Assembly (NCBI RefSeq): GCF_024171925.1
Contig: NZ_JAMTCO010000006.1
Location: 457,829 to 521,828, forward strand
Direction of reading: 5' to 3'
Length of the DNA stretch: 64,000 nt
From: Actinokineospora diospyrosa
Lineage (GTDB): Bacteria; Actinomycetota; Actinomycetes; Mycobacteriales; Pseudonocardiaceae
Numbering within the stretch: the first letter of the stretch is position 1; each line of letters begins with the position of its first letter. Positions 7,224-15,421 of this stretch are shown piece by piece. The position numbers and the translations under genes are program-made. Below the pieces are notes generated by a model. That model saw only the letters and a program-made list of their open reading frames with translations. It searched no databases and was not told where the DNA came from.

Positions 7224-8856
7224 TGGTCTCCTCTGTGGGGGAGGTGTAGCGGGTAATCTCGCTCAGGTAGTCGGTGCGGTGGCCAGCGAGGCGCTTGTCG
7301 AGGTCACCCCTGTGCTTGCCCAGTTCGAGCAATGCGCGGCCCTCGATCAGAGAACCCCGAGTCCACCGATCCGCCGCGTCGCGCGCGAGGCGGATGACCA
7401 CGATGCCCCACTCGTGCAGGGGCACGGCCTCCGCGGTGCCCGCCACTCGGGCGTTGCCGAGGTCGGTGAGTAGTTCCCCGAACGGGCGGGTCAGCGCGGG
7501 CCAGTACCCGGCGTCGAGGTCGGTCTCGGCTTCAGCGCGCATACCGGCTCGGAACCGTGATTGCAGGGCGCGCAGTGCGGAACCCGCGTTGTCAGCCAGC
7601 GCGATCGCGGACCCGAGCAAAGCACCTAGTCGATCGTCGCGGGCTCGCAGCAGCGCGACCGGGGCAGGCACGCTCTCTTCCGACCACGCCTCCACGACGG
7701 AGGCCTTGCTGTCGAGCCGTTGCCCGAAGACCCGAAGCGTGTAGACGGTGTCCTCGGGCAGGATGCCTGCCTCCGTGAGCTCGTCCACTTGGTCGAGCGC
7801 GGCTGGTCGCTGACGGCTGCGGCCCTCTTCGCGGGTGTCCACCACGAGCAGTTCGATGCTGTGCCGCCACACGCCCCGCCGCTGGCTCAACCGGACCGGG
7901 AGCATGCCCGCGGACCGGTTGAGCTTGCCCTTGGCGTCACGGGGTATGCGGAAACAGGCCAGTTTCTCTTCTACCGGGAGGTTGACCTTCAGCCGAACGC
8001 CCGGCGTGATCACAGCCTGGGTGACCACTGCGGTGCCGTCCCGGTGTGCTGGACGCAACCACACCCGGCGCGAAGGCCACGTCAGCAGGTCGGTCCACCC
8101 CCGTGGAGCGCGACCAGCCTCAGGGGTGCCGGGGGGACTCGTCGGGCTCTCCCAGACGGGTGCGTCTTCCGGGCTGGACCCGACGGGCATCTCGACTCGG
8201 TCGTAGGTGAGCAGGTTGAGCAGCAAGGTCTCGAACAGGGTGGTCCCCTCGACGAGCACCATGCCAAAGTTGTTGCAGTGGGCTCGTTCGGACGACTTGT
8301 CCTTAATGAACGGGGTCTTCATCCCACCCGGGTCGTAGCTGTGCAGGGCCACCAGCCACCGAGCGGCCTCGGCGGCGGACAGCTCCACGGAGTCTTTCGA
8401 CGTGGTGTGGTCGAACAGCGTGACGTTGTTGCCCACCGACCGGTACGGCACCAGCTTCGCCGCCGACGGGACTCGCGGGGGCGGCAAGGTCGACAGCGCC
8501 GCGCTTTGCAAGAAGGGCCGATCGCTGTCGAACAAGTCGAATGCCTCGGCGAACCGGGTGCCGTAGTCATCCAGCGGCGGCAACGGGAACTCGCCCGCTT
8601 GCCATAACTCAGCCCAGTCGTGCCGGGTGGGTGGACCGTAGACGCGATGCAGGAGAGCCAGAACCAGCCTGTGCAGGGCAGCGGTGACGGTAGGCGATTC
8701 CCCGGTGATGCGACGCAGTTGGTGCGCGGTCAGTACAAGCTCCCTCAGCCCGACTGTCCTCGACGTGCCAGCCAGGTCGACGACTGTCACCCAAGGGGCG
8801 GCCCAGACGCTGAACGACGGCTGGCCAGGGCCTTTCGGCTGATTGGACGAGCTCAT
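7216..8856 (-). CDS. cas8e: Cse1 (Cas8e/CasA) large Cascade subunit, 546 aa
   Basis: Large subunit that recognises the PAM and recruits Cas3. Recognised from SFSVWAAPWVTVVDLAG at the N-terminus, the family region YDPGGMKTPFIKDKSS and HCNNFGMVLVEGTTLFETLL, and length near the usual 500-560 aa. The frame extends 33 codons upstream, but ATG at 8856 makes an ATGA overlap with the preceding 118-aa gene and matches the family N-terminus. Confidence 0.94.
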   Translation of the reverse strand: MSSSNQPKGPGQPSFSVWAAPWVTVVDLAGTSRTVGLRELVLTAHQLRRITGESPTVTAALHRLVLALLHRVYGPPTRHDWAELWQAGEFPLPPLDDYGTRFAEAFDLFDSDRPFLQSAALSTLPPPRVPSAAKLVPYRSVGNNVTLFDHTTSKDSVELSAAEAARWLVALHSYDPGGMKTPFIKDKSSERAHCNNFGMVLVEGTTLFETLLLNLLTYDRVEMPVGSSPEDAPVWESPTSPPGTPEAGRAPRGWTDLLTWPSRRVWLRPAHRDGTAVVTQAVITPGVRLKVNLPVEEKLACFRIPRDAKGKLNRSAGMLPVRLSQRRGVWRHSIELLVVDTREEGRSRQRPAALDQVDELTEAGILPEDTVYTLRVFGQRLDSKASVVEAWSEESVPAPVALLRARDDRLGALLGSAIALADNAGSALRALQSRFRAGMRAEAETDLDAGYWPALTRPFGELLTDLGNARVAGTAEAVPLHEWGIVVIRLARDAADRWTRGSLIEGRALLELGKHRGDLDKRLAGHRTDYLSEITRYTSPTEETNA

Positions 8857-9209
8857 GTGATCACCACGCCTAAGACATCGTCGTAGCGCAGGGTATGGGA
8901 GCCTAAGGTGGCGACACCGTCGAGCAAGACCACTGTCCGATGCTCGCGCAACCACGGTGAGCTGGCGAACAGCACGGGTATCGCACTGTCTCGCAGTTGG
9001 GCGAGTGCCGCGTGCGGGAGATCGTCGCCGGTGGTGAGCACCAGCGATGAGCCGCGCAGTGCTTCCTCATCGGCGGGGGTCGTCGGGCCTGATTTCGTCA
9101 GGTCCACTGTCAGGCCACCGAAGAGGGTTGCTGTGGTGTCCCCGGTGCGGGTCAGCAGGACTGTCGGGATCGTGAGCGGGGTGGACTGGGGTGCTTCGAG
9201 CGATGTCAT
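8853..9209 (-). CDS. Unknown 118-aa protein encoded between cas3 and cse1
   Basis: No family is recognised. Both junctions are ATGA overlaps (with the cas3 stop at 9206-9209 and the cse1 start at 8853-8856), so it is translated as part of the effector operon. The sequence reads as alternating beta and short alpha segments (IPTVLLTRTGDTTATLFGG, SSLVLTTGDDLP, TVVLLDGVATLGSHTLRYDD), is acidic, and has no signal peptide, membrane segment or cysteines. It is not a known type I-E subunit. It could be an accessory or regulatory factor, or a small Cas3 or Cascade partner; nothing in the sequence decides between these. Confidence 0.72.
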   Translation of the reverse strand: MTSLEAPQSTPLTIPTVLLTRTGDTTATLFGGLTVDLTKSGPTTPADEEALRGSSLVLTTGDDLPHAALAQLRDSAIPVLFASSPWLREHRTVVLLDGVATLGSHTLRYDDVLGVVIT

Positions 9210-11566
9210 CGTCGGCGGGTGGTTTCCCTAGTAGCGCTCGGGTTCTGGTTGAGGTGGGTGAGCTGGTGCGGATCGGTCAGGCGCGCTGGAGCAGGCACAT
9301 AGGTCAGGCTCGCGGCGTGCCGGGAACGGGCTCGGGCCAGCTCCAGTTGGTCCTCCGCACGCGCCCACTCCGCCTCCCATCCGTCCGGAGGGGTCATATC
9401 GTCGCCGTACACGGAGTCCACGAGCTCTGGGATGTCCGAGGGGAGCGTGATCGGCTCGAGGTGTCGCAGCTGTGCCCACGTGCGGAGCATGATCAGTCGC
9501 GGGTAGACGGTGTGCAGGTGCGGCGGGAAGCGGGGACCGGTGGGAGAGTCGGTGACACCGGTGAACGCCAGGGTCAGCTCAGTGCCCGCCGTGTTCCGGT
9601 GACGTTGTACGCGGCCCGCGCGCTGGATCATCGCGTCTACCGGAGCCAGATCCGTGCACAGAGCGTCGAAGTCCAGGTCCAGTCCCAGTTCCAGCACCTG
9701 AGTGCCCAAGACGATCATCCCGTTGACGGGACGTTGGCCCTCGGGGCCGAGTAGTTGCCGCAGTTGTTCTTCGCGGTCTCGGCGAGGCTTGTGCGCGAGT
9801 GTGCCCGTCAACACCACGATCTCGGGTCGTTGCGCCTCTGGCACCTCTCTCAGCCGCTCAACCACTGCGTCGTGAGTGACCGACACGCGTCTCGTGAGGT
9901 TGTGCACTACCGCGACCGCCCGCCCCAACAGTGCTTCGGTGACGACCCAGTCGGCCACCTCGTCGTCGGCCAGGTGTTTCAGTCGGAAGGTCCGACTCTG
10001 GTTCACTTCCGCTGCCTCTGTAGGAACAACCTTTGTCGTGGTGGTGTCGGCGACTGTGACGCGCGGATACCCCTCCTCTAGCTGCACATCCACCTTGTCG
10101 TTGCCACCGGCCCCGGATCGCCATGCCCGCACGAGGGCATCCTTCTTGCCCGACGGCAGGGTCGCAGACAACAGGATGACCGGTACTCCCATGGCTCCCA
10201 ACCACTCCAGGACCCGCTCCAGCAGCGTGGACATGTAGGTCGAGTAGCCATGGACCTCGTCGATCACTACGACCTTCCCGCTCAACGACGCCAGTCGCAC
10301 GAAGACATGCCCAGACCGGATCACCGTCTTCAATGCTTGATCGACCGTGCCCACCCCTACCGGCGCCAACAACGCCTTCTTCCGGGTGAACCACTCCGCC
10401 GCGGCGACATCGCCTCCCTCAGCGCCGTCCTGGCACACCGCTTCGGGCGAGACGCGCTGTTCATCGAGGAAGTCTCGCGAGTCAGCGTGGACCAGGCTGA
10501 CCTGCGCCTGACCCTTCAGCAGTTCCGCGACTTCGAGGTAGAGTTGGTTGCTGATCGCCCGCGTCGGGTTGCCGATGTACACCCCGGACAACCCCAACGC
10601 AGTGATGAACAACGCCGACGCGTACAACGCCGCTTTGGACTTTCCGTCGCCGGGAGGCGCCTCGATGACCACCAACGCTGGTTCCGTGCGCCCACGCAGA
10701 AGGTCTCCGACCGTGACCTGCAATGGACGAGGATCCTTCCCGAACAAGTCGACGAAGCCCCGTGGCGGCTTCCATGGGGTCCAGCGCAGCCGCGCAACCG
10801 CGGCGTCGGCCGCGTGCTCAACGTGTTGTTGGTAGGCAGTGAGGTTGTTGGTAGTGGCGTAGGCGAAGTTGTTGGTGTCTGAGGCAATCCAGTCGCTCAA
10901 CGTCGTGAGCGCCGCCAAGGCCGTCCCCGCCAACGGGGATAACGTGACCCCAGCCCAGTTCACACTCGTCGGGTCGGGAAGTCCGCGCGCTGCTACCACG
11001 GCGGCGACAAGCTCCGTCCGCCACTCCTGCCACAACTTCCCGCCATGGCCAGTGATTTCGCGGCGAACCTGACGCAGCATCCCGGCCGCGGGCACATACC
11101 CGTGGTGTCCTCCCAGCACGCACGCGATCCGCACCGCCACAGATGGATCGGCACCCCACTCGCGTAAGGCTTCGTTGATGTGTAAGGCGGTCAGCAGGCC
11201 ATGCGGGGTATCGATCCGACCGTTGCGCGCTCCGCGCACCTGCAGGTGCCCGAACTCCGGAGGTAGCCACAGCTTGAACCTCTCGTGCGCCACTGTCTCG
11301 CGTAGCAGTTGGAACATCGGCGTGTGCTTGCCGATGTCGTGCAACCCCGCCAGCACTGCGATCCACTCGTCAGCATCCCCCAGCGGTGCGAATGCTGCCC
11401 GCACCTCTGCGAGCAGGCGCGGTCCCAGGAACAGCGGCAACACCCGCTTGGCCATGGCCGCGGTGTCCAGGCAGTGGCATATCAGCGGATGAACCCGGTC
11501 CCCGACCGCCTTGCCCCACGGCGCCCACACCACTCCTGCTTGCCGGGAGTCTGCAGAACTCGTCAC
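9206..11566 (-). CDS. cas3: Cas3 HD nuclease-helicase, 786 aa
   Basis: Single-strand nuclease and 3'-5' helicase that degrades DNA marked by Cascade. The N-terminal HD domain shows HPLICHCLDTA, LAGLHDIGKHTP and GGHHGYVP, the metal-ligand pattern of active Cas3. The SF2 helicase shows Walker A (PPGDGKSKAAL), DEVH in VVVIDEVHGYS, motif III (LLSATLPSG) and motif VI (MIQRAGRVQRH). The frame is open to 11689; GTG at 11566 is preferred because AGGAG lies 4 nt upstream, with ATG at 11638 as alternative. First gene of the operon, downstream of a putative promoter at 11677-11706. Confidence 0.93.
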   Translation of the reverse strand: MTSSADSRQAGVVWAPWGKAVGDRVHPLICHCLDTAAMAKRVLPLFLGPRLLAEVRAAFAPLGDADEWIAVLAGLHDIGKHTPMFQLLRETVAHERFKLWLPPEFGHLQVRGARNGRIDTPHGLLTALHINEALREWGADPSVAVRIACVLGGHHGYVPAAGMLRQVRREITGHGGKLWQEWRTELVAAVVAARGLPDPTSVNWAGVTLSPLAGTALAALTTLSDWIASDTNNFAYATTNNLTAYQQHVEHAADAAVARLRWTPWKPPRGFVDLFGKDPRPLQVTVGDLLRGRTEPALVVIEAPPGDGKSKAALYASALFITALGLSGVYIGNPTRAISNQLYLEVAELLKGQAQVSLVHADSRDFLDEQRVSPEAVCQDGAEGGDVAAAEWFTRKKALLAPVGVGTVDQALKTVIRSGHVFVRLASLSGKVVVIDEVHGYSTYMSTLLERVLEWLGAMGVPVILLSATLPSGKKDALVRAWRSGAGGNDKVDVQLEEGYPRVTVADTTTTKVVPTEAAEVNQSRTFRLKHLADDEVADWVVTEALLGRAVAVVHNLTRRVSVTHDAVVERLREVPEAQRPEIVVLTGTLAHKPRRDREEQLRQLLGPEGQRPVNGMIVLGTQVLELGLDLDFDALCTDLAPVDAMIQRAGRVQRHRNTAGTELTLAFTGVTDSPTGPRFPPHLHTVYPRLIMLRTWAQLRHLEPITLPSDIPELVDSVYGDDMTPPDGWEAEWARAEDQLELARARSRHAASLTYVPAPARLTDPHQLTHLNQNPSATRETTRRR

Positions 11567-11676
11567 ATCGCTCCTGGTCCGAGGTGCGTCGCTGATCCGT
11601 TCGCGCCCGAAGTGGGCATTGGCGCGCAGGGGATTCATCAGCGGGCAGTCGCTGGGTGACCTTGACGCCGCAGGAG

Positions 11677-11706
11677 ACCGTACACCCAACGGTTCGGGTG
11701 GGCCAA
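11677..11706 (-). promoter_or_regulatory. Putative promoter of the cas operon
   Basis: Read on the minus strand: TTGGCC (11706-11701) as a -35-like element, 18 bp spacer, then TACGGT (11682-11677) fitting the TANNNT -10 pattern. It would place the transcript start near 11670, upstream of both candidate cas3 starts. Prediction by eye only. Its -35 overlaps the site matched by the crRNA-like segment. Confidence 0.35.
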
Positions 11707-11739
11707 GTCGGGCGTGTGCGCTAGAACGCGCGGGCCGCA
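11705..11739 (+). promoter_or_regulatory. Protospacer-like target of the crRNA-like RNA, with AAG flank
   Basis: Plus-strand bases 11707-11719 (GTCGGGCGTGTGC) match 4057-4069 (GTCGGGAGTGTGC) at 12 of 13 positions. If the repeat is counted as 29 nt, the spacer starts at 4058, the protospacer at 11708, the flanking trinucleotide is AAG (11705-11707), and the only mismatch in the first 12 positions falls at position 6, which type I-E complexes do not read. Beyond position 12 only scattered bases match. The site is upstream of cas3, as expected for promoter repression by an incompletely matching guide. Confidence 0.5.
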
Positions 11740-11752
11740 GGTGGTCTGCGGA

Positions 11753-12010
11753 TCAGGACTGGGTGATCGCCTCGGCCGCGGCCCACCGGAGCCGGAGGAA
11801 CTCGGAGTCCCACGCCGGGCTGCCGCGGTCGATCTCCTCGCGGGAGGCTTCTCCGTACAGCGGCCGCGTTTCGGGCATGTCGGGGATGTCGGGGATGTCG
11901 GGGATGCCGCCGGATGATGCCCTCTCGATCGGGACGCGCCAGCACAGGTCCGCCGTGCCGATGCTCCCACCGAGGACTGGAGCTCGCCCCTGGTGGCGCA
12001 GCTGAGGCAC
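11753..12010 (-). CDS. Hypothetical 85-aa protein with an Ile-Pro-Asp repeat
   Basis: GTG start; codon usage is strongly GC3-biased like real genes here. The protein has a short tandem motif IPDIPDIPDMPE, encoded by a 9-bp DNA repeat, and a charged C-terminal half (REEIDRGSPAWDSEFLRLRWAAAEAITQS). No signal peptide or known domain. It sits 13 bp downstream of another small minus-strand ORF and just upstream of the cas promoter region. Function unknown; it could be a remnant. Confidence 0.4.
   Translation of the reverse strand: MPQLRHQGRAPVLGGSIGTADLCWRVPIERASSGGIPDIPDIPDMPETRPLYGEASREEIDRGSPAWDSEFLRLRWAAAEAITQS
11877..11912. repeat. Tandem 9-bp direct repeat inside the 85-aa ORF
   Basis: Three to four copies of a 9-bp unit (GATGTCGGG on the plus strand), the last ones imperfect, coding for Ile-Pro-Asp on the minus strand. 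In-frame copy-number change would only lengthen or shorten the IPD stretch. Confidence 0.7.
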
Positions 12011-12023
12011 CCGGTCGAGTGGG

Positions 12024-12209
12024 TCAGCCTTCCAATCCGAGGATGTCCGCCATCGCGGCCAAGCCGTACGAACTCAAAGCCGCCGGTTCAAGTGCCGTCC
12101 CGTATCGCGAGTACGGATGCATGACGATCTTTGCGTTGGGGAGCACATAGGCGTCGCCGTAGACACGGTTGTCGTACCGCAGTGCCTCTTCGCCGAGCAG
12201 GTGGTTCAT
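12024..12209 (-). CDS. Hypothetical 61-aa protein, possibly the tail of a decayed gene
   Basis: ATG ORF reading MNHLLGEEALRYDNRVYGDA and ending MADILGLEG. The same frame stays open with plausible coding content upstream to about 12480 but lacks another start, so this may be the 3' part of a truncated gene. No family recognised. A plus-strand ORF with a hydrophobic C-terminus (about 12264-12437) overlaps the upstream part; only one of the two is likely to be real. Confidence 0.3.
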   Translation of the reverse strand: MNHLLGEEALRYDNRVYGDAYVLPNAKIVMHPYSRYGTALEPAALSSYGLAAMADILGLEG

Positions 12210-12462
12210 GAGGACGGTCGAGCCTTCGACCAGCAGCCATGCGGCTCGGGGCTTGCCTGCATGGGATTTGTCGTGATCCTGGACAGCGTCAGTGTTCTCT
12301 TCCTCGACGGGAAGCAGTTCCTCGGCCCGGATATCCAGTCGCCCGCCATTATCGCCGTGACCGCAGCGGCCTATTTGGCCACCTGCTGCGCCGCCGTTTA
12401 CTGCTCGGTGCTGCTCGCCAGGATATGGCGCCCCTGAAGCGGCCCAATGGAACGCAGTCGTG

Positions 12463-12861
12463 TCAGTGGGCGACCGGGTCGATGTGGGCGGTCGAGGTGG
12501 TGGTGTTGTTGGTGATGTTCGCCTCGGTGCCCGCGACCGACAACGCGGTGACGGACTCGGTGCTGCCCGTGACGTGCCTGCCGACCAGCACGGTGACGGT
12601 GACAGGCGGGTAGGACTCGCCGGGGGCCACGGTTCGGCTGGACAGGCAGCTGACCTTGTGCCCGGAGATCGCGCAGCTCCAGCCGTCGCCCTCGGCGGCG
12701 GTGGGGGTGAGGCCCATGGGCAGGTGGTGGGTGAGGGTGACGAGCTTGTCGGACTGCTCGTGGGTCGGGTCCGCGCTGACCGACAGCGTGTAGGTCCCGG
12801 TTCCCCCAGCCACCCACGGCCCGTCGTTCGCCGCGCTCACCGTCAGGTCGGCCACTGCCAT
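12463..12861 (-). CDS. DUF11-type beta-sandwich protein, 132 aa
   Basis: One copy of the DUF11/conserved-repeat fold: ADLTVSAANDGPWVAGGTGT and YTLSVSADPT, then GDGWSCAISGHKVSCLSSRT, ending ANITNNTTTSTAHIDPV. This module usually occurs as repeats in large actinobacterial surface proteins; a lone copy without signal peptide is unusual. ATG at 12861 is chosen because AAGGGG lies about 8 nt upstream. Could be a fragment of a larger protein or a small stand-alone adhesion-like module. Confidence 0.6.
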   Translation of the reverse strand: MAVADLTVSAANDGPWVAGGTGTYTLSVSADPTHEQSDKLVTLTHHLPMGLTPTAAEGDGWSCAISGHKVSCLSSRTVAPGESYPPVTVTVLVGRHVTGSTESVTALSVAGTEANITNNTTTSTAHIDPVAH

Positions 12862-13257
12862 CTCGCTACCCCTTCGCCTTGGACGCGACCCCGCGCCCAC
12901 CCGTCACGCAATGATCACCGATCCCGCTCCGCGCCCCGGGAGCGGGGTCATCCCCCTGTGGACGCCCAGCACGGCCGGACGTTGCCTCCCGGTGGCGTGA
13001 TCCCGACACGGTAACCGCCCCATCACCTCGACAACGGGCACTGGTCCGGGTGGTGGCTGGCGCGTATGACTATGTTGCCGAATCGAATTGTCCCGCTATG
13101 TCCGGCATAGCAGGTGCTGAGCAGGAAATGCTATTCCCCGGCTGAACAGGGGCAACGCATTTATGGCCAGCAATGTGCCTGCCCGTTCGGGAATTCCCGA
13201 TCTAGCATCGAAGGGCGTGTCCCGCGCTCCCTTCCCTGCGACTGAAGGAATTCCCAG
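12862..13257. other. 396-bp intergenic stretch
   Basis: No convincing ORF on either strand. The right-hand part (about 13060-13160) is locally AT-richer and precedes the secreted-protein gene, so it probably holds that promoter. No clear hairpin terminator or repeat was found. Confidence 0.5.
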
Positions 13258-14130
13258 ATGCGCCTATTCCCATTATTGTGCGCCGCGGCACTCGCGGTCG
13301 CCGTCTGCCCGGCGGCCGCCGCGTCCCCCACCGCTCCGGCCGCCGCCGAGGTCCCCGGGCTGACCGGTGCCGCCGCGGCGACCGCCGCTGGCCCCGCGGC
13401 GGACAAGTTCCGCCAGCTCCGTACGGCCCGCGCCGCGAATGCCGCCGCCGCGCAGAAGCACACCTTCTGGGGCCCCGAGCCCCAGCTCTCCACCGGCGCC
13501 GACGGCATGGTCGCCACCCACAGCGTCGTCCCTGCTCTCCGCCTGAGCAACCGCTCGGACGTCGTGTACGCGCCGACGATGAAGCCGACCAGCCACTCGT
13601 GCATCGAGGTCGTCACCGCGTACGGCCTCGGTCAGGCCCCGCAGTTGTGGGCCTGGGACTGGTGCAAATCGGTCTCACCGGCCAAGGTCGTCCCCATCGA
13701 CACCGCGTTCCTCGGCAAGTACACGACAACCGTGAACGGACGCCCGGCCTACACGATCCAGGTCTTGCGCACCAACGCGTCCACCAACTCCTGGACCGCG
13801 TCGCTCTACAACAACACCACTCGGGCCTGGGATGCGCTGTTCACCCAGAGCGGCTCCGACAAGAGCACCCTCAACGAGGGCTGGGACATCTTCGAGATCT
13901 ACGCGACCCACAACAACTCGACCGGCAGCGCCTACTACTGCGGTGACGCCCGGGGTGCCGTCTTCGAGTCCACGTCCGTCCAACTCCGCATCAACGGCCA
14001 GTGGACCCCCGCCACGGCCGCGAACTCCCCGCTGCGCCCGACGGCAACCCCTCGACCCGCCGACTACGACTGCCCGACGTTGAAGTTCCAGGTGACCACG
14101 CCGAACTCCGGTTGGCGCGTCACCGTCTAA
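13258..14130 (+). CDS. Secreted protein of unknown function, 290 aa
   Basis: Typical Sec signal peptide (MRLFPLLCAAALAVAVCPAA, cleavage probably after the following alanines), then an Ala-rich linker to about residue 60 and a beta-rich domain of about 220 aa with four cysteines likely in disulphides (HSCIEVVTAYG, WDWCKSV, AYYCGDARG, YDCPTL). AAGGA lies about 9 nt upstream of ATG. Streptomycete-type secreted carbohydrate-binding proteins look similar, but no specific fold or active site is identifiable. Monocistronic. Confidence 0.8.
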   Translation: MRLFPLLCAAALAVAVCPAAAASPTAPAAAEVPGLTGAAAATAAGPAADKFRQLRTARAANAAAAQKHTFWGPEPQLSTGADGMVATHSVVPALRLSNRSDVVYAPTMKPTSHSCIEVVTAYGLGQAPQLWAWDWCKSVSPAKVVPIDTAFLGKYTTTVNGRPAYTIQVLRTNASTNSWTASLYNNTTRAWDALFTQSGSDKSTLNEGWDIFEIYATHNNSTGSAYYCGDARGAVFESTSVQLRINGQWTPATAANSPLRPTATPRPADYDCPTLKFQVTTPNSGWRVTV

Positions 14131-14400
14131 TGAGGACGTACCTGGCGGCGGTCGGCCCCGCCGCCAGGCCTCCACTCACCGCCGCTGCGTGGTGGGTCAC
14201 CGTGCGGTAGCATGAAGACCTCGGCGCCACCGGATCTGACCGGTGCCCAGCTCTGCTCGCGCATCCACGCTGCGAAGCGCCCAGCCCGGTCGACTTCAGC
14301 CCACATCGTGTCTGCCTTCCCCGCGTCGAATCACGGCATATCGCCAACCACCGATCGGACGCGGGACCGCTAGGGTTCCTCGGCCGTGCAGAGGAACGGA

Positions 14401-14892
14401 GTGAACGCCATCGCCACCACGAGAATCACCAACGGAACCGAACGCGCGGTCATCGAGAACATGCTCGATCGCAACCGTGAAGCCCTGATCGAGACCGTAC
14501 GCGGGCTCTCCGAGGTCGATGCCCGCCGCAGGCTGGTCGCCTCGCTGACGACCCCCATCTCGCTGCTCAAGCACGCCGCGGCCGCCGAACGAATCTGGTT
14601 CCAACGTTTCTGGGCAGAGCTGGACGAGTCCGAATGCGACGGTTACTCCAACCGCGACGAAGGCACGTTCAATGTCACGGACGACGAGTCCCTGGCCGAT
14701 GTGATCGCCGAGTTCGAACGCGCGAGCACGCGGTCGCGTGAGATCGCCGCCCGCTACGAACTCGACGACACGAAGGACTTCCCCGGAGAGGGAACGGTCA
14801 GCCTGCGGTGGACCCTACTCGCCATGATCGAGGAGTTCGCCCGGCACGCGGGCCACGGCGACATCCTCCGCGAGCAAATCGATCACCCGTGA
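14401..14892 (+). CDS. DinB/DUF664 family protein, 163 aa
   Basis: Four-helix-bundle DinB-superfamily protein; in actinobacteria many relatives are mycothiol-dependent transferases or hydrolases. Family features are the N-terminal helix region ENMLDRNREALIETVRGLSE, SLLKHAAAAERIWFQRFWAE (first metal-type His) and MIEEFARHAGHGDILREQI (the HxxHxD-like end). GTG at 14401 is preferred because GAGGA is well placed upstream; GTG at 14386 is also in frame. Substrate unknown. Confidence 0.82.
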   Translation: MNAIATTRITNGTERAVIENMLDRNREALIETVRGLSEVDARRRLVASLTTPISLLKHAAAAERIWFQRFWAELDESECDGYSNRDEGTFNVTDDESLADVIAEFERASTRSREIAARYELDDTKDFPGEGTVSLRWTLLAMIEEFARHAGHGDILREQIDHP

Positions 14893-14922
14893 GATGCCGC
14901 CGTCGACCCGCAATACTCGAGG

Positions 14923-15351
14923 TCAGTACGCGAACCGCTGCACGGTTTCCGGGTGTATCACCAAGCGGACCTGGTCCTCGGCCAAGAGCGCCTTGAGGTC
15001 CGTGGCACGGGTCGGGTCGTCGAGGTCCCAGTACCGGGCGGCCAGCCGGGACGCCAAGTCGTGCGCCCCGTCGAGCTCAACGGTGACGGTCCCCGCGATC
15101 GACACCCAGCGCTCACGCTCATCCACCGGCGCCACCACGACGAGCGAGGCCCGAGGATCCCGTCGCAACCGCCGCACCTTGACCGTGCCCGGCCCGGTGA
15201 ACAACTGCACCGTCCCCTCATCGGTCGCCTCGAACCAGACCGGCCGGGGCTGCGCCGGGACCGGCCCCGCCGCCACGGACAGCAGCCCGTGCAGCGGACG
15301 GCGAAGGAACTCCAGGTCCGCGCTGGTCAGCGAACTGGCGTCGGTGCTCAT
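14923..15351 (-). CDS. Pyridoxamine 5'-phosphate oxidase-like (PPOX, F420/FMN-binding) protein, 142 aa
   Basis: Split-barrel flavin/F420-binding fold: LSVAAGPVPAQPRPVWFEAT, LFTGPGTVKVRRLRRDPRAS and ERWVSIAGTVTVELDG are the characteristic strands. ATG at 15351 has AAGGG about 7 nt upstream. It converges with the DinB gene (31 bp between stops). Probably a deazaflavin-dependent reductase or haem/flavin-binding protein; the substrate cannot be inferred. Confidence 0.82.
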   Translation of the reverse strand: MSTDASSLTSADLEFLRRPLHGLLSVAAGPVPAQPRPVWFEATDEGTVQLFTGPGTVKVRRLRRDPRASLVVVAPVDERERWVSIAGTVTVELDGAHDLASRLAARYWDLDDPTRATDLKALLAEDQVRLVIHPETVQRFAY

Positions 15352-15421
15352 CACAGCCCTTCCGGTGGCTTCTCAGGTCGCGACCCAGTCAACACGATGT
15401 TGGACTTCCTGTGGGATCGAC

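Noticed and set aside
12117..12437. Plus-strand ORF with two hydrophobic segments (LDSVSVLFLDGKQF, AAYLATCCAAVYCSVLLARI)
   Set aside because: Conflicts with a minus-strand frame; its own start lacks a ribosome-binding site and neither strand is clearly supported, so it is only mentioned under the small ORF.
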